Program-made: the position numbers and the translations under genes
The notes under the pieces: model-generated
Seen by the model: the letters and a program-made list of their open reading frames with translations, nothing else
Told to the model about the DNA's origin: nothing
The model's database searches: none
NCBI GenBank assembly: GCA_023437745.1
Contig: JAEZFI010000031.1
Coordinates: 1 to 30,668, forward strand
Length of the DNA stretch: 30,668 nucleotides
From: Actinomycetes bacterium
Lineage (GTDB): Bacteria; Actinomycetota; Acidimicrobiia; Acidimicrobiales; Microtrichaceae
Direction of reading: 5' to 3'
Part shown: one piece after another, positions 8,009 to 15,860 of the stretch
How the letters are laid out: each line of letters opens with the position of its first letter
How positions within the stretch are numbered: the stretch's first letter is position 1

Positions 8009-9016
8009 TCACCTCCCGGTGCGGGCGGCCAGGGCGACGGTGGCGCAGAACGGCCGGTGATCGGAGCCGACGGCCTCGAGGTCCTCGAGCTCGACCACCT
8101 CGAGCTCCGGTGACACGAGGAGGTGGTCGAGCCGGGCCACGAAGGTCGGGACCCACCGCGGCATCCACGGCGCGATGCCCCACGACGGCACCAGCGATCG
8201 ACCCGCGTCGGCGTGGGCGTCCCGGAATCGAGTCCGGAGCAGGTCCTCGTACGGCGCCTGGAGCGTCCCGGAGTTGAGGTCACCGAGGGCGACCATCGGG
8301 CCCGCCGAGTCCCGCAACGTCGCCTGGAGGCGGCGGAGCTGCCGCCGCCACATGCGGAAGCCGTCAAGGGTGGAGGGCGCCTCGGGGTGCGCCACCATGA
8401 CCCGGACGTGCTCGCCGTCGAGCTGGACCGACGCCTCGACGGTCCGGAGCTCGGCCCGGTCGACCACGTCGGCGTCGAGCAGCGGCCGCCGGGCGAAGAT
8501 CCCGGGGACGTACTCGCCCTCGATCGGCTCGGGGTGGATGCGATGTGCGTAGTCGGTGGCGCCGCCGAGCCGGTCGAACCGAGCCACCAACTCGTCGGTG
8601 AGCTCGGTCATCACCAGGACGTCCGGACGGCGCTCCAGCAGCTGGCCGATCGCCTCGTCGGGCTCGGGGTTGTCGAGGTACAGGTTGGCGAGGACGACCG
8701 AGACGGTCGGCCGGCCGGCGCTGCCCGCCGATCCACTCGCTGCTCGACGGCGGGGACGGAGCCGCGACCCGACGACCGCCGCGCCGAGGAGCGCGACGGC
8801 GGCGGCGACGACCACCAGCCACCACCGCCCGGCCGACGCGCTCCAGGCCACCACCGCGGCGGCGCCGACGGTCCACCACGGCAGGAGCAGCTGCGCGACG
8901 GCGACCACCACGTTCGGGCAGGCCCGGGCCACGAGGGTCGTCGCCCCGACCGCCGCCCCGGCCAGCACGATCGTGACGACGGCCCACCCGAGCACCGACA
9001 GGACGATCACGAGCAC
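8009..9016 (-). CDS. Membrane-anchored endonuclease/exonuclease/phosphatase (EEP) family protein
   Basis: About 335 aa if translated from GTG 9016. Three hydrophobic segments occupy roughly the first 90 residues, followed by an Arg-rich stretch and an EEP catalytic domain. Its metal and catalytic motifs are LANLYLDN, VMTELTDE, VALGDLNSG and GSDHRPF, the last being the family's terminal Asp-His pair. Such proteins cleave phosphodiesters or phosphomonoesters of lipids, sugars or nucleic acids; here the catalytic domain is tethered to the membrane. The frame is open upstream to 9208, but that start would overlap the divergent SDR gene by 86 bp, and no ATG or GTG lies between 9017 and 9123. GTG 9016 is therefore my choice, with moderate certainty. 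Confidence 0.8.
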   Translation of the reverse strand: MLVIVLSVLGWAVVTIVLAGAAVGATTLVARACPNVVVAVAQLLLPWWTVGAAAVVAWSASAGRWWLVVVAAAVALLGAAVVGSRLRPRRRAASGSAGSAGRPTVSVVLANLYLDNPEPDEAIGQLLERRPDVLVMTELTDELVARFDRLGGATDYAHRIHPEPIEGEYVPGIFARRPLLDADVVDRAELRTVEASVQLDGEHVRVMVAHPEAPSTLDGFRMWRRQLRRLQATLRDSAGPMVALGDLNSGTLQAPYEDLLRTRFRDAHADAGRSLVPSWGIAPWMPRWVPTFVARLDHLLVSPELEVVELEDLEAVGSDHRPFCATVALAARTGR

Positions 9017-9110
9017 TCCCAGGTTCCGTCGTGCGACGACCGCCGCAGCGGGGACGGTACCGCGCCGTTCGCTCCCGAGGGGCCGCCGCCCGGGCCGGCC
9101 TGCGCAGGCG

Positions 9111-9116
9111 TACCGT
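9111..9116 (+). promoter_or_regulatory. Predicted -10 element (TACCGT), leaderless
   Basis: TACCGT ends 6 nt before the ATG of the SDR/DUF2867 gene, and no Shine-Dalgarno is present. This position predicts transcription starting at or next to the start codon. Confidence 0.5.
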
Positions 9117-9122
9117 GCCGGG

Positions 9123-10652
9123 ATGACCAGCGGCGAGCGTGCGACCGAGGAGGTCGCTCCCGGTGCGAGCGGCAACTCCAGGCCACTGGTCCTCCTCGCC
9201 GGCGCCACCGGCTACCTCGGGCGGCGCCTCGTCGAGCCGCTCCTCGACGAGGGCTACGCGGTGCGGTGCCTCGCGCGCCGGCCCTCGAAGCTCGACGGCG
9301 AGCCGTGGCGGGACCGGGTCGAGGTCGTCCGGGGCGACGTGAGCGACCCCGCGTCGCTGGCCGACGCGTTCGACTCGGTCCACGCCGCGTTGTACCTCGT
9401 GCACAGCATCGGCGCGGAGGTCGACTGGGAGCGGCGCGACCGCGAGGCGGCGGCCAACTTCCGTGACGCAGCGGCCGGCGCCGGTGTGGCCCAGATCGTG
9501 TACCTCGGCGGGCTGGGTGACTCGGCGGGCGGGCGGCTCTCCGCCCATCTGGCCTCCCGACACGAGGTCGGTCGCGTGCTCGCCGCCGGCCCGGTGCCCG
9601 TGACCGAGCTGCGCGCCGCAGTCATCATCGGCTCGGGGTCGGCGAGCTTCGAGATGCTGCGTCACCTCGTCGAGCGGCTCCCGGTGATGGTGGCCCCGAA
9701 GTGGGTGGACACACCGGTCCAGCCGATCGGCGTGGCCGACGTGCTCGCCTACCTCGTCGGGGTGCTCGACCACGAGTCGGCGCTCGGGCGGGTCCTCGAG
9801 GTCGGCGGTCGGGACACGCTGACCTACCGGGAGATGATGCAGACCTACGCGCGGGTCGCCGGCCTGCGTCCCCGCCTCATCGTGCCGGTGCCGGTCCTCT
9901 CGCCGAAGCTGTCGTCCCTGTGGATCGGCCTGGTGACACCGGTGCCGTCCTCGCTGGCCCGCCCCCTGGTCGACTCACTCGTCAACCCGGTCGTGGTGAA
10001 GGACGACGCCATCCGATCGATCGTCCCGATCGAGCCGATCGACTGCGCCACGGCGATCGAGCGGGCCTTGCGACGCATCGACGAGCAGGCCGTGCTCACC
10101 CGGTGGACCGATGCCGAGCTGCACGGCCGCACACCGGCTGACCCGATGCCCACCGATCCCACGTGGGCGGGCGGCACCCTGCTCGTCGACCGCCAGGAGC
10201 GGAGGACGACCGCCGGCGCCGACGCGGTGTTCGACGAGATCTGCCGTGTCGGCGGAGATGCCGGCTGGCCCTCCGCGGACTGGTTGTGGGCCGCTCGGGG
10301 CCTGATCGACAGGGTGTTCGGGGGCCCCGGGATGCGGCGCGGGCGCCGGCACCCGCTGACGCTGCGGGTCGGTGACGTCGTCGACTTCTGGCGAGTGGAG
10401 GACTTCGTGCCCGGCCGGCTGCTCCGCCTGCGTGCCGAGATGCTCCTCCCGGGCGACGCCTGGCTGACCTGGGAGGTCTCCGACGCGGGCGGCACGACCC
10501 TTGTCACCCAGACGGCGACGTTCCACCCTCGTGGTCTGTGGGGCCGTGCCTACTGGTACGCCGTCGCGCCGTTCCACCGGTTCGTCTTCGCGCCGATGGT
10601 GACCACGCTGTGCGCCCGGGCCGAGGCGAGGGGCGTGCCGGCGGTCCTCTGA
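9123..10652 (+). CDS. SDR-family NAD(P)-binding protein with C-terminal DUF2867
   Basis: 509 aa. An atypical/extended short-chain dehydrogenase domain has the dinucleotide motif GATGYLG (glycines 27, 30 and 33), then RGDVSDPASL, YLVHSIG and the family block VQPIGVADVLAYLVG. From about residue 355 a DUF2867 domain follows, recognised by WLWAARGLIDRVFGGPGMRRGRRHP, GDVVDFWRVE and YWYAVAPFHRFVF. The SDR plus DUF2867 arrangement is common in bacteria and is annotated only as an oxidoreductase or NAD-dependent epimerase. Substrate is unknown; DUF2867 resembles polyketide-cyclase/START-like ligand-binding folds. The start is set by the TACCGT hexamer 6 nt upstream. The gene is divergent from the EEP gene. 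Confidence 0.85.
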   Translation: MTSGERATEEVAPGASGNSRPLVLLAGATGYLGRRLVEPLLDEGYAVRCLARRPSKLDGEPWRDRVEVVRGDVSDPASLADAFDSVHAALYLVHSIGAEVDWERRDREAAANFRDAAAGAGVAQIVYLGGLGDSAGGRLSAHLASRHEVGRVLAAGPVPVTELRAAVIIGSGSASFEMLRHLVERLPVMVAPKWVDTPVQPIGVADVLAYLVGVLDHESALGRVLEVGGRDTLTYREMMQTYARVAGLRPRLIVPVPVLSPKLSSLWIGLVTPVPSSLARPLVDSLVNPVVVKDDAIRSIVPIEPIDCATAIERALRRIDEQAVLTRWTDAELHGRTPADPMPTDPTWAGGTLLVDRQERRTTAGADAVFDEICRVGGDAGWPSADWLWAARGLIDRVFGGPGMRRGRRHPLTLRVGDVVDFWRVEDFVPGRLLRLRAEMLLPGDAWLTWEVSDAGGTTLVTQTATFHPRGLWGRAYWYAVAPFHRFVFAPMVTTLCARAEARGVPAVL

Positions 10653-10660
10653 CGCGGGAC

Positions 10661-10684
10661 CCGGATCTTGCCGATCCGGCAAGA
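10661..10684 (+). terminator. Overlapping alternative hairpins after the DUF2867 gene
   Basis: Nine bases after the stop codon lie two mutually exclusive stems: CCGGATC/GATCCGG (10661-10667 with 10673-10679, loop TTGCC) and TCTTGCCG/CGGCAAGA (10666-10673 with 10677-10684, loop ATC). There is no T-tract. It may be a U-less terminator for the upstream gene or a control element for the methyltransferase 55 bp downstream. Confidence 0.4.
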
Positions 10685-10738
10685 CGGTGTGCAGCCCGTC
10701 GGAAGGGGCGCAGGCTGGACCTCGTGAGCGGAAGCGAG

Positions 10739-11380
10739 ATGACACCGTCGTTCGATCGGCCGTACTGGGACGAGCACTGGCGGCAGGCGGCCGCCCGCTC
10801 GAGCGGGAGTGCGTTGCCACCGAACCCGTACCTGGTGCGCCAGGTGGGTGAGGTGCCACCCGGCTCCGCGCTCGACGCCGGCTGCGGGGAGGGTGCGGAG
10901 GCGATCTGGCTCGCGGGGCTCGGCTGGCGCGTCTCGGCGGTGGACATCTCCCGCGAAGCGCTGGCCCGGGCGGGTGAGCGGGCGGCACGGTCCGGGGTGG
11001 CCGCCGACGGGATCGGGTGGGTCGAGGCGGATCTCGGCGTGTGGGAACCGGGTCGGCAGTACGACCTCGTCACCACCCACTACGCCCATCCCGCGATGCC
11101 GCAGCTCGACTTCTACGAGCGCCTCGCCGGCTGGGTGGCACACGGCGGCACGTTGCTGATCGTCGGCCATCGTCACGACGACGGGGCGCACGGGCACCGC
11201 CACGGCGCGCCGCATCAGCACCCCGAGGAGGTGTCGGTCACGGCGGTGGCCGTCACGGAGCGCCTCGACCCGTCGATGTGGGAGGTCGTGACCGTCGACG
11301 AGCCCACCCGGACCGTCACGAACAACGTGGGGCACGCGGTCACGCTGGCCGACGTCGTGGTGTGCGCGCGGCGTCGCTGA
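10739..11380 (+). CDS. Class I SAM-dependent methyltransferase
   Basis: 213 aa. N-terminal PYWDEHW is followed by motif I ALDAGCGEG (about residues 44-52), the acidic loop VSAVDISREAL, and VEADLGVWEPGRQYDLVTTHY for motif II. This is the small Methyltransf_25/TehB-like type. It carries a histidine-rich stretch GHRHDDGAHGHRHGAPHQH at about residues 142-160, where related proteins often have a similar loop that could bind metal. The acceptor is unknown; small molecules or metalloid detoxification are possible. ATG 10739 is preferred, with GGAAG just upstream; an in-frame GTG at 10724 would add five residues. It is convergent with the XRE-cupin gene, 16 bp away. Confidence 0.82.
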   Translation: MTPSFDRPYWDEHWRQAAARSSGSALPPNPYLVRQVGEVPPGSALDAGCGEGAEAIWLAGLGWRVSAVDISREALARAGERAARSGVAADGIGWVEADLGVWEPGRQYDLVTTHYAHPAMPQLDFYERLAGWVAHGGTLLIVGHRHDDGAHGHRHGAPHQHPEEVSVTAVAVTERLDPSMWEVVTVDEPTRTVTNNVGHAVTLADVVVCARRR

Positions 11381-11396
11381 CGCGCCGCGGAGTCGG

Positions 11397-11969
11397 TCAG
11401 CTGCCTGCCGGTCCCGGGTGGAGGTGGGCCCGCTCGCCGTGCTGGTCGAAGATCGACAGCACCTCGACGGGCCCGCCGTGCCCGCTGATGCGGTGGGGCA
11501 CCATCGTGTCGAACTCCGCCGCCTGCCCCGCCGCCACAAGGTACTCGCGGTCGCCGAGGGCCAGTCGGGCCGTGCCCTCGAGCACGTAGAACCACTCCCT
11601 GCCGGGGTGGACGCGAGGCGTCGCCTTCGGCCGTGTCGAGATGCGCATCTTGGTGACGGTGCGTCCGAGCGGGTCGTCGGGGCGGGTCAGCAACCAGTGC
11701 GTCGTGCCGTCGACGACGTTGCGCGACGGCTTGATCACCACCTCGTCCTCCGAGCCGTCGTCGAGGAGCTCGTCGACTGTGGTCCCGAGCGCCCGTGCGA
11801 GCGCCATGAGCTGGTCGAGGGCGATGCGCCGGTGGCCGGTCTCGATGCGGCTGATCGTGGAGGGCCCGATCAGGGACCGCTTCGCCAGCTCGTCGAGCGA
11901 CCACCCGCGTTCCAGGCGGAGGGTCCGGAGTCGCCGGCGGGTGACCGCCTCGAGCGGGTCTTGCGTCAT
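11397..11969 (-). CDS. XRE-family transcriptional regulator with C-terminal cupin
   Basis: 190 aa. An N-terminal helix-turn-helix lies at about residues 10-64, with RRLRTLRLERGWSLDELAKRSLIGPSTISRIETGHRRIALDQLMALARALG. A C-terminal cupin_2 barrel follows, with PRVHPGREWFYVLEGTARLALGDREYLVAAGQAAEFDTMVPHRISG. HTH-cupin proteins are ligand-sensing repressors or activators. It is transcribed divergently from the flavoprotein gene across only 48 bp, so that gene is the obvious target. The start ATG 11969 is 7 nt after a TACACT hexamer on its own strand, so its mRNA is probably leaderless. No metal or effector can be assigned from sequence. Confidence 0.87.
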   Translation of the reverse strand: MTQDPLEAVTRRRLRTLRLERGWSLDELAKRSLIGPSTISRIETGHRRIALDQLMALARALGTTVDELLDDGSEDEVVIKPSRNVVDGTTHWLLTRPDDPLGRTVTKMRISTRPKATPRVHPGREWFYVLEGTARLALGDREYLVAAGQAAEFDTMVPHRISGHGGPVEVLSIFDQHGERAHLHPGPAGS

Positions 11970-11976
11970 CGGCAAG

Positions 11977-12010
11977 AGTGTATGCGCGCGACGAAGTTCA
12001 GTCGTAGTGT
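11977..12010. promoter_or_regulatory. Back-to-back leaderless promoters of the XRE-cupin and flavoprotein genes
   Basis: On the minus strand TACACT (11977-11982) ends 7 nt before the regulator's ATG. On the plus strand TAGTGT (12005-12010) ends 7 nt before the flavoprotein's ATG. Neither start has a Shine-Dalgarno. The whole intergenic space is 48 bp, so any bound regulator would touch both promoters. Confidence 0.55.
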
Positions 12011-12017
12011 CGACGAC

Positions 12018-12968
12018 ATGGACGAGATGATCGATGTCGCAGTGGTCGGGGGCGGCCCCGCCGGGCTCAACGGCGCCCTGATGCTGGCCCGCTCCCGGCG
12101 GTCGGTGGTCGTGATCGACGCAGGCCAGCCCCGCAACGCCCCGGCCTCCGGGGTGCACGGGTTCCTCACGCGAGACGGCATCCCGCCCGCGGAGCTGCGC
12201 AGGATCGCTCGGGAGGAGGTGGCCTCCTACGGCGCCCGCCTGGTCGACGGCACGGTGGTCGAGGCGGCGCGCACGGCGAACGGGTTCGAGCTCGCCCTGG
12301 GCAGCGGCGAGCGGCTGGCGGCTCGCCGGCTGCTCGTCACCACCGGGCTGGTCGACGAGCTGCCCGAGATCCCGGGCGTGCGCGAGCTGTGGGGCGGCGA
12401 CGTGCTCCACTGCCCCTACTGCCACGGTTGGGAGGTGCGCGACCAGGCGATCGGCGTGCTCGCCACGAGCCACATGGCGACGCACCAGGCGCTCCTGTTC
12501 CGCCAGCTGTCGGACGACGTCGTGGTGTTCGCCCACACCCAGCCGCCGACGGAGGAACAGGCCGCCGAGCTCACTGCCCGCGGCGTGCGGATCGTGGAGG
12601 GCGAGGTGGCCGAGCTGGAGCGGGTCGACGGTCGGCTGACCGGGGTGCGACTGGTCGACGGCGCCTCGATCCCCCGCCAGGCGGCCGTGGTGGCGCCCCG
12701 CTTCGTCGCCCGCTCCGCCGTGCTCGAGTCGCTCGGGGTCGAGGTGGTCGACGAGCCGGGGGTCGGCTCCCGGATCGTGGCGGACGACGCCGGCCTCACC
12801 AACGTGCCGGGGGTCTGGGTGGCCGGCAACGTCACCGACCTGTCGGCCCAGGTGGTCGTGTCCGCGGCGGGTGGCTCGTGGGCCGCCGCACGGATCAACG
12901 CGGACCTCGTCGCCGAGGACGTCCGCGCGGCCGTGGAGGCCGCCGGGGAGCATGTCGAGCACGACTAG
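12018..12968 (+). CDS. Thioredoxin-reductase-like FAD oxidoreductase with CPYC motif
   Basis: 316 aa. The FAD-binding motif VVGGGPAGLNGALMLARS starts near residue 8. The redox dithiol is HCPYCHGWE with C132 and C135. The C-terminal FAD motif is VPGVWVAGNVTDLSAQVVVSAAGGSWAAA. At the usual second dinucleotide site the sequence is IGVLATSHMATHQALL rather than a canonical GXGXXA/G. That form is typical of the short thioredoxin-reductase-like group which includes GliT/HlmI-type dithiol oxidases. It may therefore oxidise a small dithiol with oxygen instead of reducing thioredoxin with NADPH; this is inference. No thioredoxin gene is adjacent. The start is fixed by TAGTGT 7 nt upstream. The divergent XRE-cupin gene is its likely regulator. 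Confidence 0.85.
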   Translation: MDEMIDVAVVGGGPAGLNGALMLARSRRSVVVIDAGQPRNAPASGVHGFLTRDGIPPAELRRIAREEVASYGARLVDGTVVEAARTANGFELALGSGERLAARRLLVTTGLVDELPEIPGVRELWGGDVLHCPYCHGWEVRDQAIGVLATSHMATHQALLFRQLSDDVVVFAHTQPPTEEQAAELTARGVRIVEGEVAELERVDGRLTGVRLVDGASIPRQAAVVAPRFVARSAVLESLGVEVVDEPGVGSRIVADDAGLTNVPGVWVAGNVTDLSAQVVVSAAGGSWAAARINADLVAEDVRAAVEAAGEHVEHD

Positions 12969-13041
12969 GGACGATCGCCCCTGACCGGGTGCTGCCGGAT
13001 GGGCCAGACTCACCCGTCGCCACCCGACAGAGGAGACCCCG

Positions 13042-13839
13042 ATGACCCAGCTCGACCCCGACGACATCGCGCTGACCACACGGGGGAGCGTGACGGCGGC
13101 CGGCCCCGCCTACGCCCGGGAGAAGATCGCCAAGGTCGCAGCGCTGCTGCGCGACCCGGTGCTGCACGCCGAGGTGGAGCTGGTGCAGGAGGCGAACCCG
13201 TCCGTCACCCGGCCGTCGATCGCCGAGGCGACCTTCGACGTGAACGGGCGACCGGTTCGGGCCCACGTCGCCGCCGGCGAGATGCACGAGGCGATCGACC
13301 TGCTCGCCGATCGGCTGGCCAGCCGCCTCCGGCGGTTCGAGGAGAAGGCCCACCGGGAGGGCCGGGAACGGCACCGCACGGGCGAGCAGGTCGAGGGGGC
13401 CTGGCGCCACGGTGACCAGCCGACGCAGCGGGTCGAGTACTTCGACCGTCCTCGCGACGACCGTGAGCTGGTGCGCACGAAGACCTTCGACCTCACGCCG
13501 ATGACGGTCGACGAGGCGGCGTTCGACCTCGACATGCTCGGGCACGACTTCTACCTCTTCACCGAGGAGCAGACGGGCGCCGACGCGGTCATCTTCTTCC
13601 GTGACGGTCGGCCGCTCGGGCTGCAGCTGCCCGACGGAGCGGCAGGGGAACCGGGGGGCGCCACCGCTGCGGACGTCGAGGTGGTCGCGGCCGCGCCGCG
13701 CCTCGCCCAGGACGAAGCGATCGAGCGACTCGAGTCCGGCAAGGAGCGGTTCGTCTTCTACGTCGACAGCGAGACGGAGCGGGGTGCGGTGCTCTACCAC
13801 CGCTACGACGGGAACTGGGGTCTGATCTCGGCCGACTGA
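13042..13839 (+). CDS. Long HPF/RaiA-type ribosome hibernation factor
   Basis: 265 aa. An N-terminal S30AE-like domain occupies about residues 8-105 (DDIALTTRGSVTAAGPAYAREKIAKVAALL through AIDLLADRLASRLRRFEEKAHREG). A charged linker follows, then a S30AE_C dimerisation unit, TKTFDLTPMTVDEAAFDLDMLGHDFYLFTEEQTGADAVIFFRDGRPLGLQLP. A second, weaker C-terminal repeat is DEAIERLESGKERFVFYVDSETERGAVLYHRYDGNWGLIS. Length and repeat layout resemble the long actinobacterial factors induced in hypoxia or stasis, which block the 30S decoding centre. A strong AGAGGAGA precedes ATG 13042, so this mRNA has a leader; CAGACT at 13004-13009 is a possible -10. The next gene follows after 31 bp. Confidence 0.78.
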   Translation: MTQLDPDDIALTTRGSVTAAGPAYAREKIAKVAALLRDPVLHAEVELVQEANPSVTRPSIAEATFDVNGRPVRAHVAAGEMHEAIDLLADRLASRLRRFEEKAHREGRERHRTGEQVEGAWRHGDQPTQRVEYFDRPRDDRELVRTKTFDLTPMTVDEAAFDLDMLGHDFYLFTEEQTGADAVIFFRDGRPLGLQLPDGAAGEPGGATAADVEVVAAAPRLAQDEAIERLESGKERFVFYVDSETERGAVLYHRYDGNWGLISAD

Positions 13840-13870
13840 GCGTCGTACGCTCCGGGTCGAAGGGAGCGCG

Positions 13871-14533
13871 ATGACGGACCACGGCCTCGAGGACGACGCA
13901 CTGCCCGCAGGCGACTTCTCCGCGTGGCTCCGCGGGATGCAGGCGGCGCTGCGGGGCGAGGCCGAGTCGGACGTGCCCTGCGGCGAGTGCACCGCCTGCT
14001 GCCAGGCGTCCCAGTTCGTCCACATCGATCCGGACGAGGCCGACGCGCTCGCCCACATCCCCGCCGAGCTGCTGTTCCCGGCGCCGATGATGCCGGACGG
14101 CCACGTGCTCATGGGCTACGACGAGCAGGGCCGCTGCCCGATGCTCACCGACGGCGGCTGCTCGATCTACGAGCACCGCCCGCGGACGTGCCGGACCTAC
14201 GACTGCCGGGTGTTCCCGGCGGCCGGCGTCGAGGTGACCGCGCCCGAGCAGCGGGGCGTCGCCGCGCGGGCCCGGCGCTGGAGGTTCGAGCATCCCCACG
14301 AGTTGGACCGCGTGCAGCACGAGGCGGTGCGCGCCGCGGCCGCGTTCGTCGCGAGGCACCGGGCGGAGCTTCCCTATGCACCACCCAACCCGACGCAGCT
14401 CGCCGTCGCCGCCGTGCGGGTGCACGACACGTTCCTCGGCCTGGACGCCGAGACGTGCGAGGTCACGCTCGACCACCCCGGCGTCGAGGAGGTGGCCGTG
14501 GCGCTGCGTCGGGTTGCCCGACCGTCCGACTGA
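13871..14533 (+). CDS. YkgJ-family cysteine cluster protein
   Basis: 220 aa with the Fe-S/zinc-type cysteine cluster C37-X2-C40-X2-C43-C44 (CGECTACC) and the later CPMLTDGGCSIYEHRPRTCRTYDC. Together these define the YkgJ/CxxCxxCC family (PF03692). The C-terminal half is helical and without recognised motif. Members are thought to coordinate metal, and the activity of this subgroup is not established. AAGGGAG precedes ATG 13871. The gene follows the hibernation factor on the same strand and may share its transcript, although TACGCT at 13846-13851 could be its own -10. Confidence 0.85.
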   Translation: MTDHGLEDDALPAGDFSAWLRGMQAALRGEAESDVPCGECTACCQASQFVHIDPDEADALAHIPAELLFPAPMMPDGHVLMGYDEQGRCPMLTDGGCSIYEHRPRTCRTYDCRVFPAAGVEVTAPEQRGVAARARRWRFEHPHELDRVQHEAVRAAAAFVARHRAELPYAPPNPTQLAVAAVRVHDTFLGLDAETCEVTLDHPGVEEVAVALRRVARPSD

Positions 14534-14562
14534 CTGGCGGCGGAAGGATCTGAGAAGCGAGG

Positions 14563-14591
14563 TTGTGGATCGAACGTACGTTCGATAGCAT
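14563..14591 (+). promoter_or_regulatory. Predicted SOS-controlled promoter of the HNH gene
   Basis: TTGTGG (14563-14568, half of the -35 consensus) and TAGCAT (14586-14591, TANNNT) are separated by exactly 17 bp. TAGCAT ends 6 nt before the ATG, so transcription is probably leaderless. The entire spacer is occupied by the LexA-type palindrome. Confidence 0.6.
14569..14586. promoter_or_regulatory. LexA (SOS box) operator, perfect palindrome
   Basis: The 18 bp ATCGAACGTACGTTCGAT is a perfect palindrome. It contains TCGAAC-N4-GTTCGA, the actinobacterial/mycobacterial LexA box. It lies between the -35 and -10 elements, where LexA binding would block RNA polymerase. Confidence 0.8.
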
Positions 14592-14597
14592 GACGGC

Positions 14598-15860
14598 ATG
14601 TCGGATCCGGTAGAACTCGCCGAACAGCTGCGAACGACGGCAGCAGCCCTCGCCGCGCTGGGCGCCGACGAGCTGTCGTCGCAGGTCTCCCGCGACGCCA
14701 TCGAGACCATCGAGCGGGCCCGAGCCCTGATGGACGCGGCCGAGTCGAAGTTGCTGGCGCAGTTCGATCAGACGCTGGGGTGCCGGGCCGAGGGGTTCCG
14801 GACCACCCGGGCGTGGATGACGCAACGGTGCCAGGTCGCGTCCGCCACGGCGTCGCGGCGGATGAAGGTCGCCCGAGCACTGCCGAGCCTTCCCCTCGTG
14901 GCTGATCGCTTCACCCGTGGCGCGTTGAGCTTCGACCAGGTCGAGTGCTTCGCCCGCGCCCTGAACGATCGCACCGCTGACGCGATGGCGGAGGACGAGG
15001 AGGCCCTGGTCGCGTTGGCCGAGGGGCTGCGCCCCGACGACTTCGCTCGGGAGATGCGGGGGTGGATGGAGCAGGCCGACACCGACGGGTGCGATCCCGA
15101 CCCCGGGCACTCCGACCGCAGCATGTCCCTGAGCCAGTCGATCGACAGCCGATGGTTCGGGCGCTTGGAGCTCAGGTCCGCCGACGGCGCCGTCCTCAAG
15201 ACGGCGCTCGAGGCCGTCATGGAGGAGCTCTGGCAGCAGGAGCAGAAGGACAAGGAGCTCGACCCCGCGCTGGAGCGCACCGTCGGGCAACGGCGCGTCG
15301 ACGCGCTGCTCGAGCTCATCCGCCGAGGGCTCGCGGCGAACCTCGAGACGGCAGAGGTCCAACGGGCCGCACTCAGCCTCCTCATCACCCTCGAGGACTT
15401 CCAGGCCGATCGCGGCGGGCAGACCGACGCCGGCGACCGCGTCAGCCCGGCCGGGATGGACCGCCTGACCTGCGACAGCGTGGTGACCCCGCTCGGTTGG
15501 AGCCTCGACGGCGTTCCCCTCTCTCATGGGCGCACCCGCCGGCTCCCCACCGCTGCGCAGCGACGAGCGATCAGCGCCCGTGATCGCGGCTGCGTGTTCC
15601 CGGGCTGCGACGCGCCCCCCAATCGCTGCGCCGGCCACCACCGCCGTCATTGGCTGTTCTCTCTCGGCCGGGCCAGCTGCGGTCAGTTTCGGCCTCCTTC
15701 GTCGGCCTTCTTCCACTCCGCTACCCGGCCGGCCCATCACCCGTTGCTGCACGAAGGTGGTTGGGAGTTCGCACGCGACGAACAGGGCCGACCCCTCTGG
15801 TACACGCCTGACGGGAACCTGCTCGACCCTCGTCCCGGCTGGTCACACACGATCGCCTGA
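14598..15860 (+). CDS. DUF222/13E12-type HNH endonuclease-like protein with an abnormal HNH core
   Basis: 420 aa. A DUF222 helical region (about residues 1-290) includes AWMTQRCQVASATASRRMKVARALPSLP and RRVDALLELIRRGL. A C-terminal HNH domain begins ISARDRGCVFPGCDAPPNRCAGHHRRHW. The first zinc cysteines and the HH pair (residues 347-348) are present, as is the terminal HHPLLHEGGW. The 27 residues between (353-379) match no family consensus: the expected Asn-Leu...Leu-Cys element is missing, the segment is about ten residues too long and its codons are less G/C-biased. The nuclease is probably inactive, rearranged, or affected by local sequence error. Expression looks SOS-controlled through the upstream LexA box. 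Relatives in mycobacteria (13E12 family) are multicopy. Confidence 0.85.
   Translation: MSDPVELAEQLRTTAAALAALGADELSSQVSRDAIETIERARALMDAAESKLLAQFDQTLGCRAEGFRTTRAWMTQRCQVASATASRRMKVARALPSLPLVADRFTRGALSFDQVECFARALNDRTADAMAEDEEALVALAEGLRPDDFAREMRGWMEQADTDGCDPDPGHSDRSMSLSQSIDSRWFGRLELRSADGAVLKTALEAVMEELWQQEQKDKELDPALERTVGQRRVDALLELIRRGLAANLETAEVQRAALSLLITLEDFQADRGGQTDAGDRVSPAGMDRLTCDSVVTPLGWSLDGVPLSHGRTRRLPTAAQRRAISARDRGCVFPGCDAPPNRCAGHHRRHWLFSLGRASCGQFRPPSSAFFHSATRPAHHPLLHEGGWEFARDEQGRPLWYTPDGNLLDPRPGWSHTIA

Noticed and set aside
9017..9208. N-terminal extension of the EEP protein to 9208
   Set aside because: It would overlap the divergent SDR gene and its -10, and adds Pro/Arg-rich sequence unlike the membrane domain.
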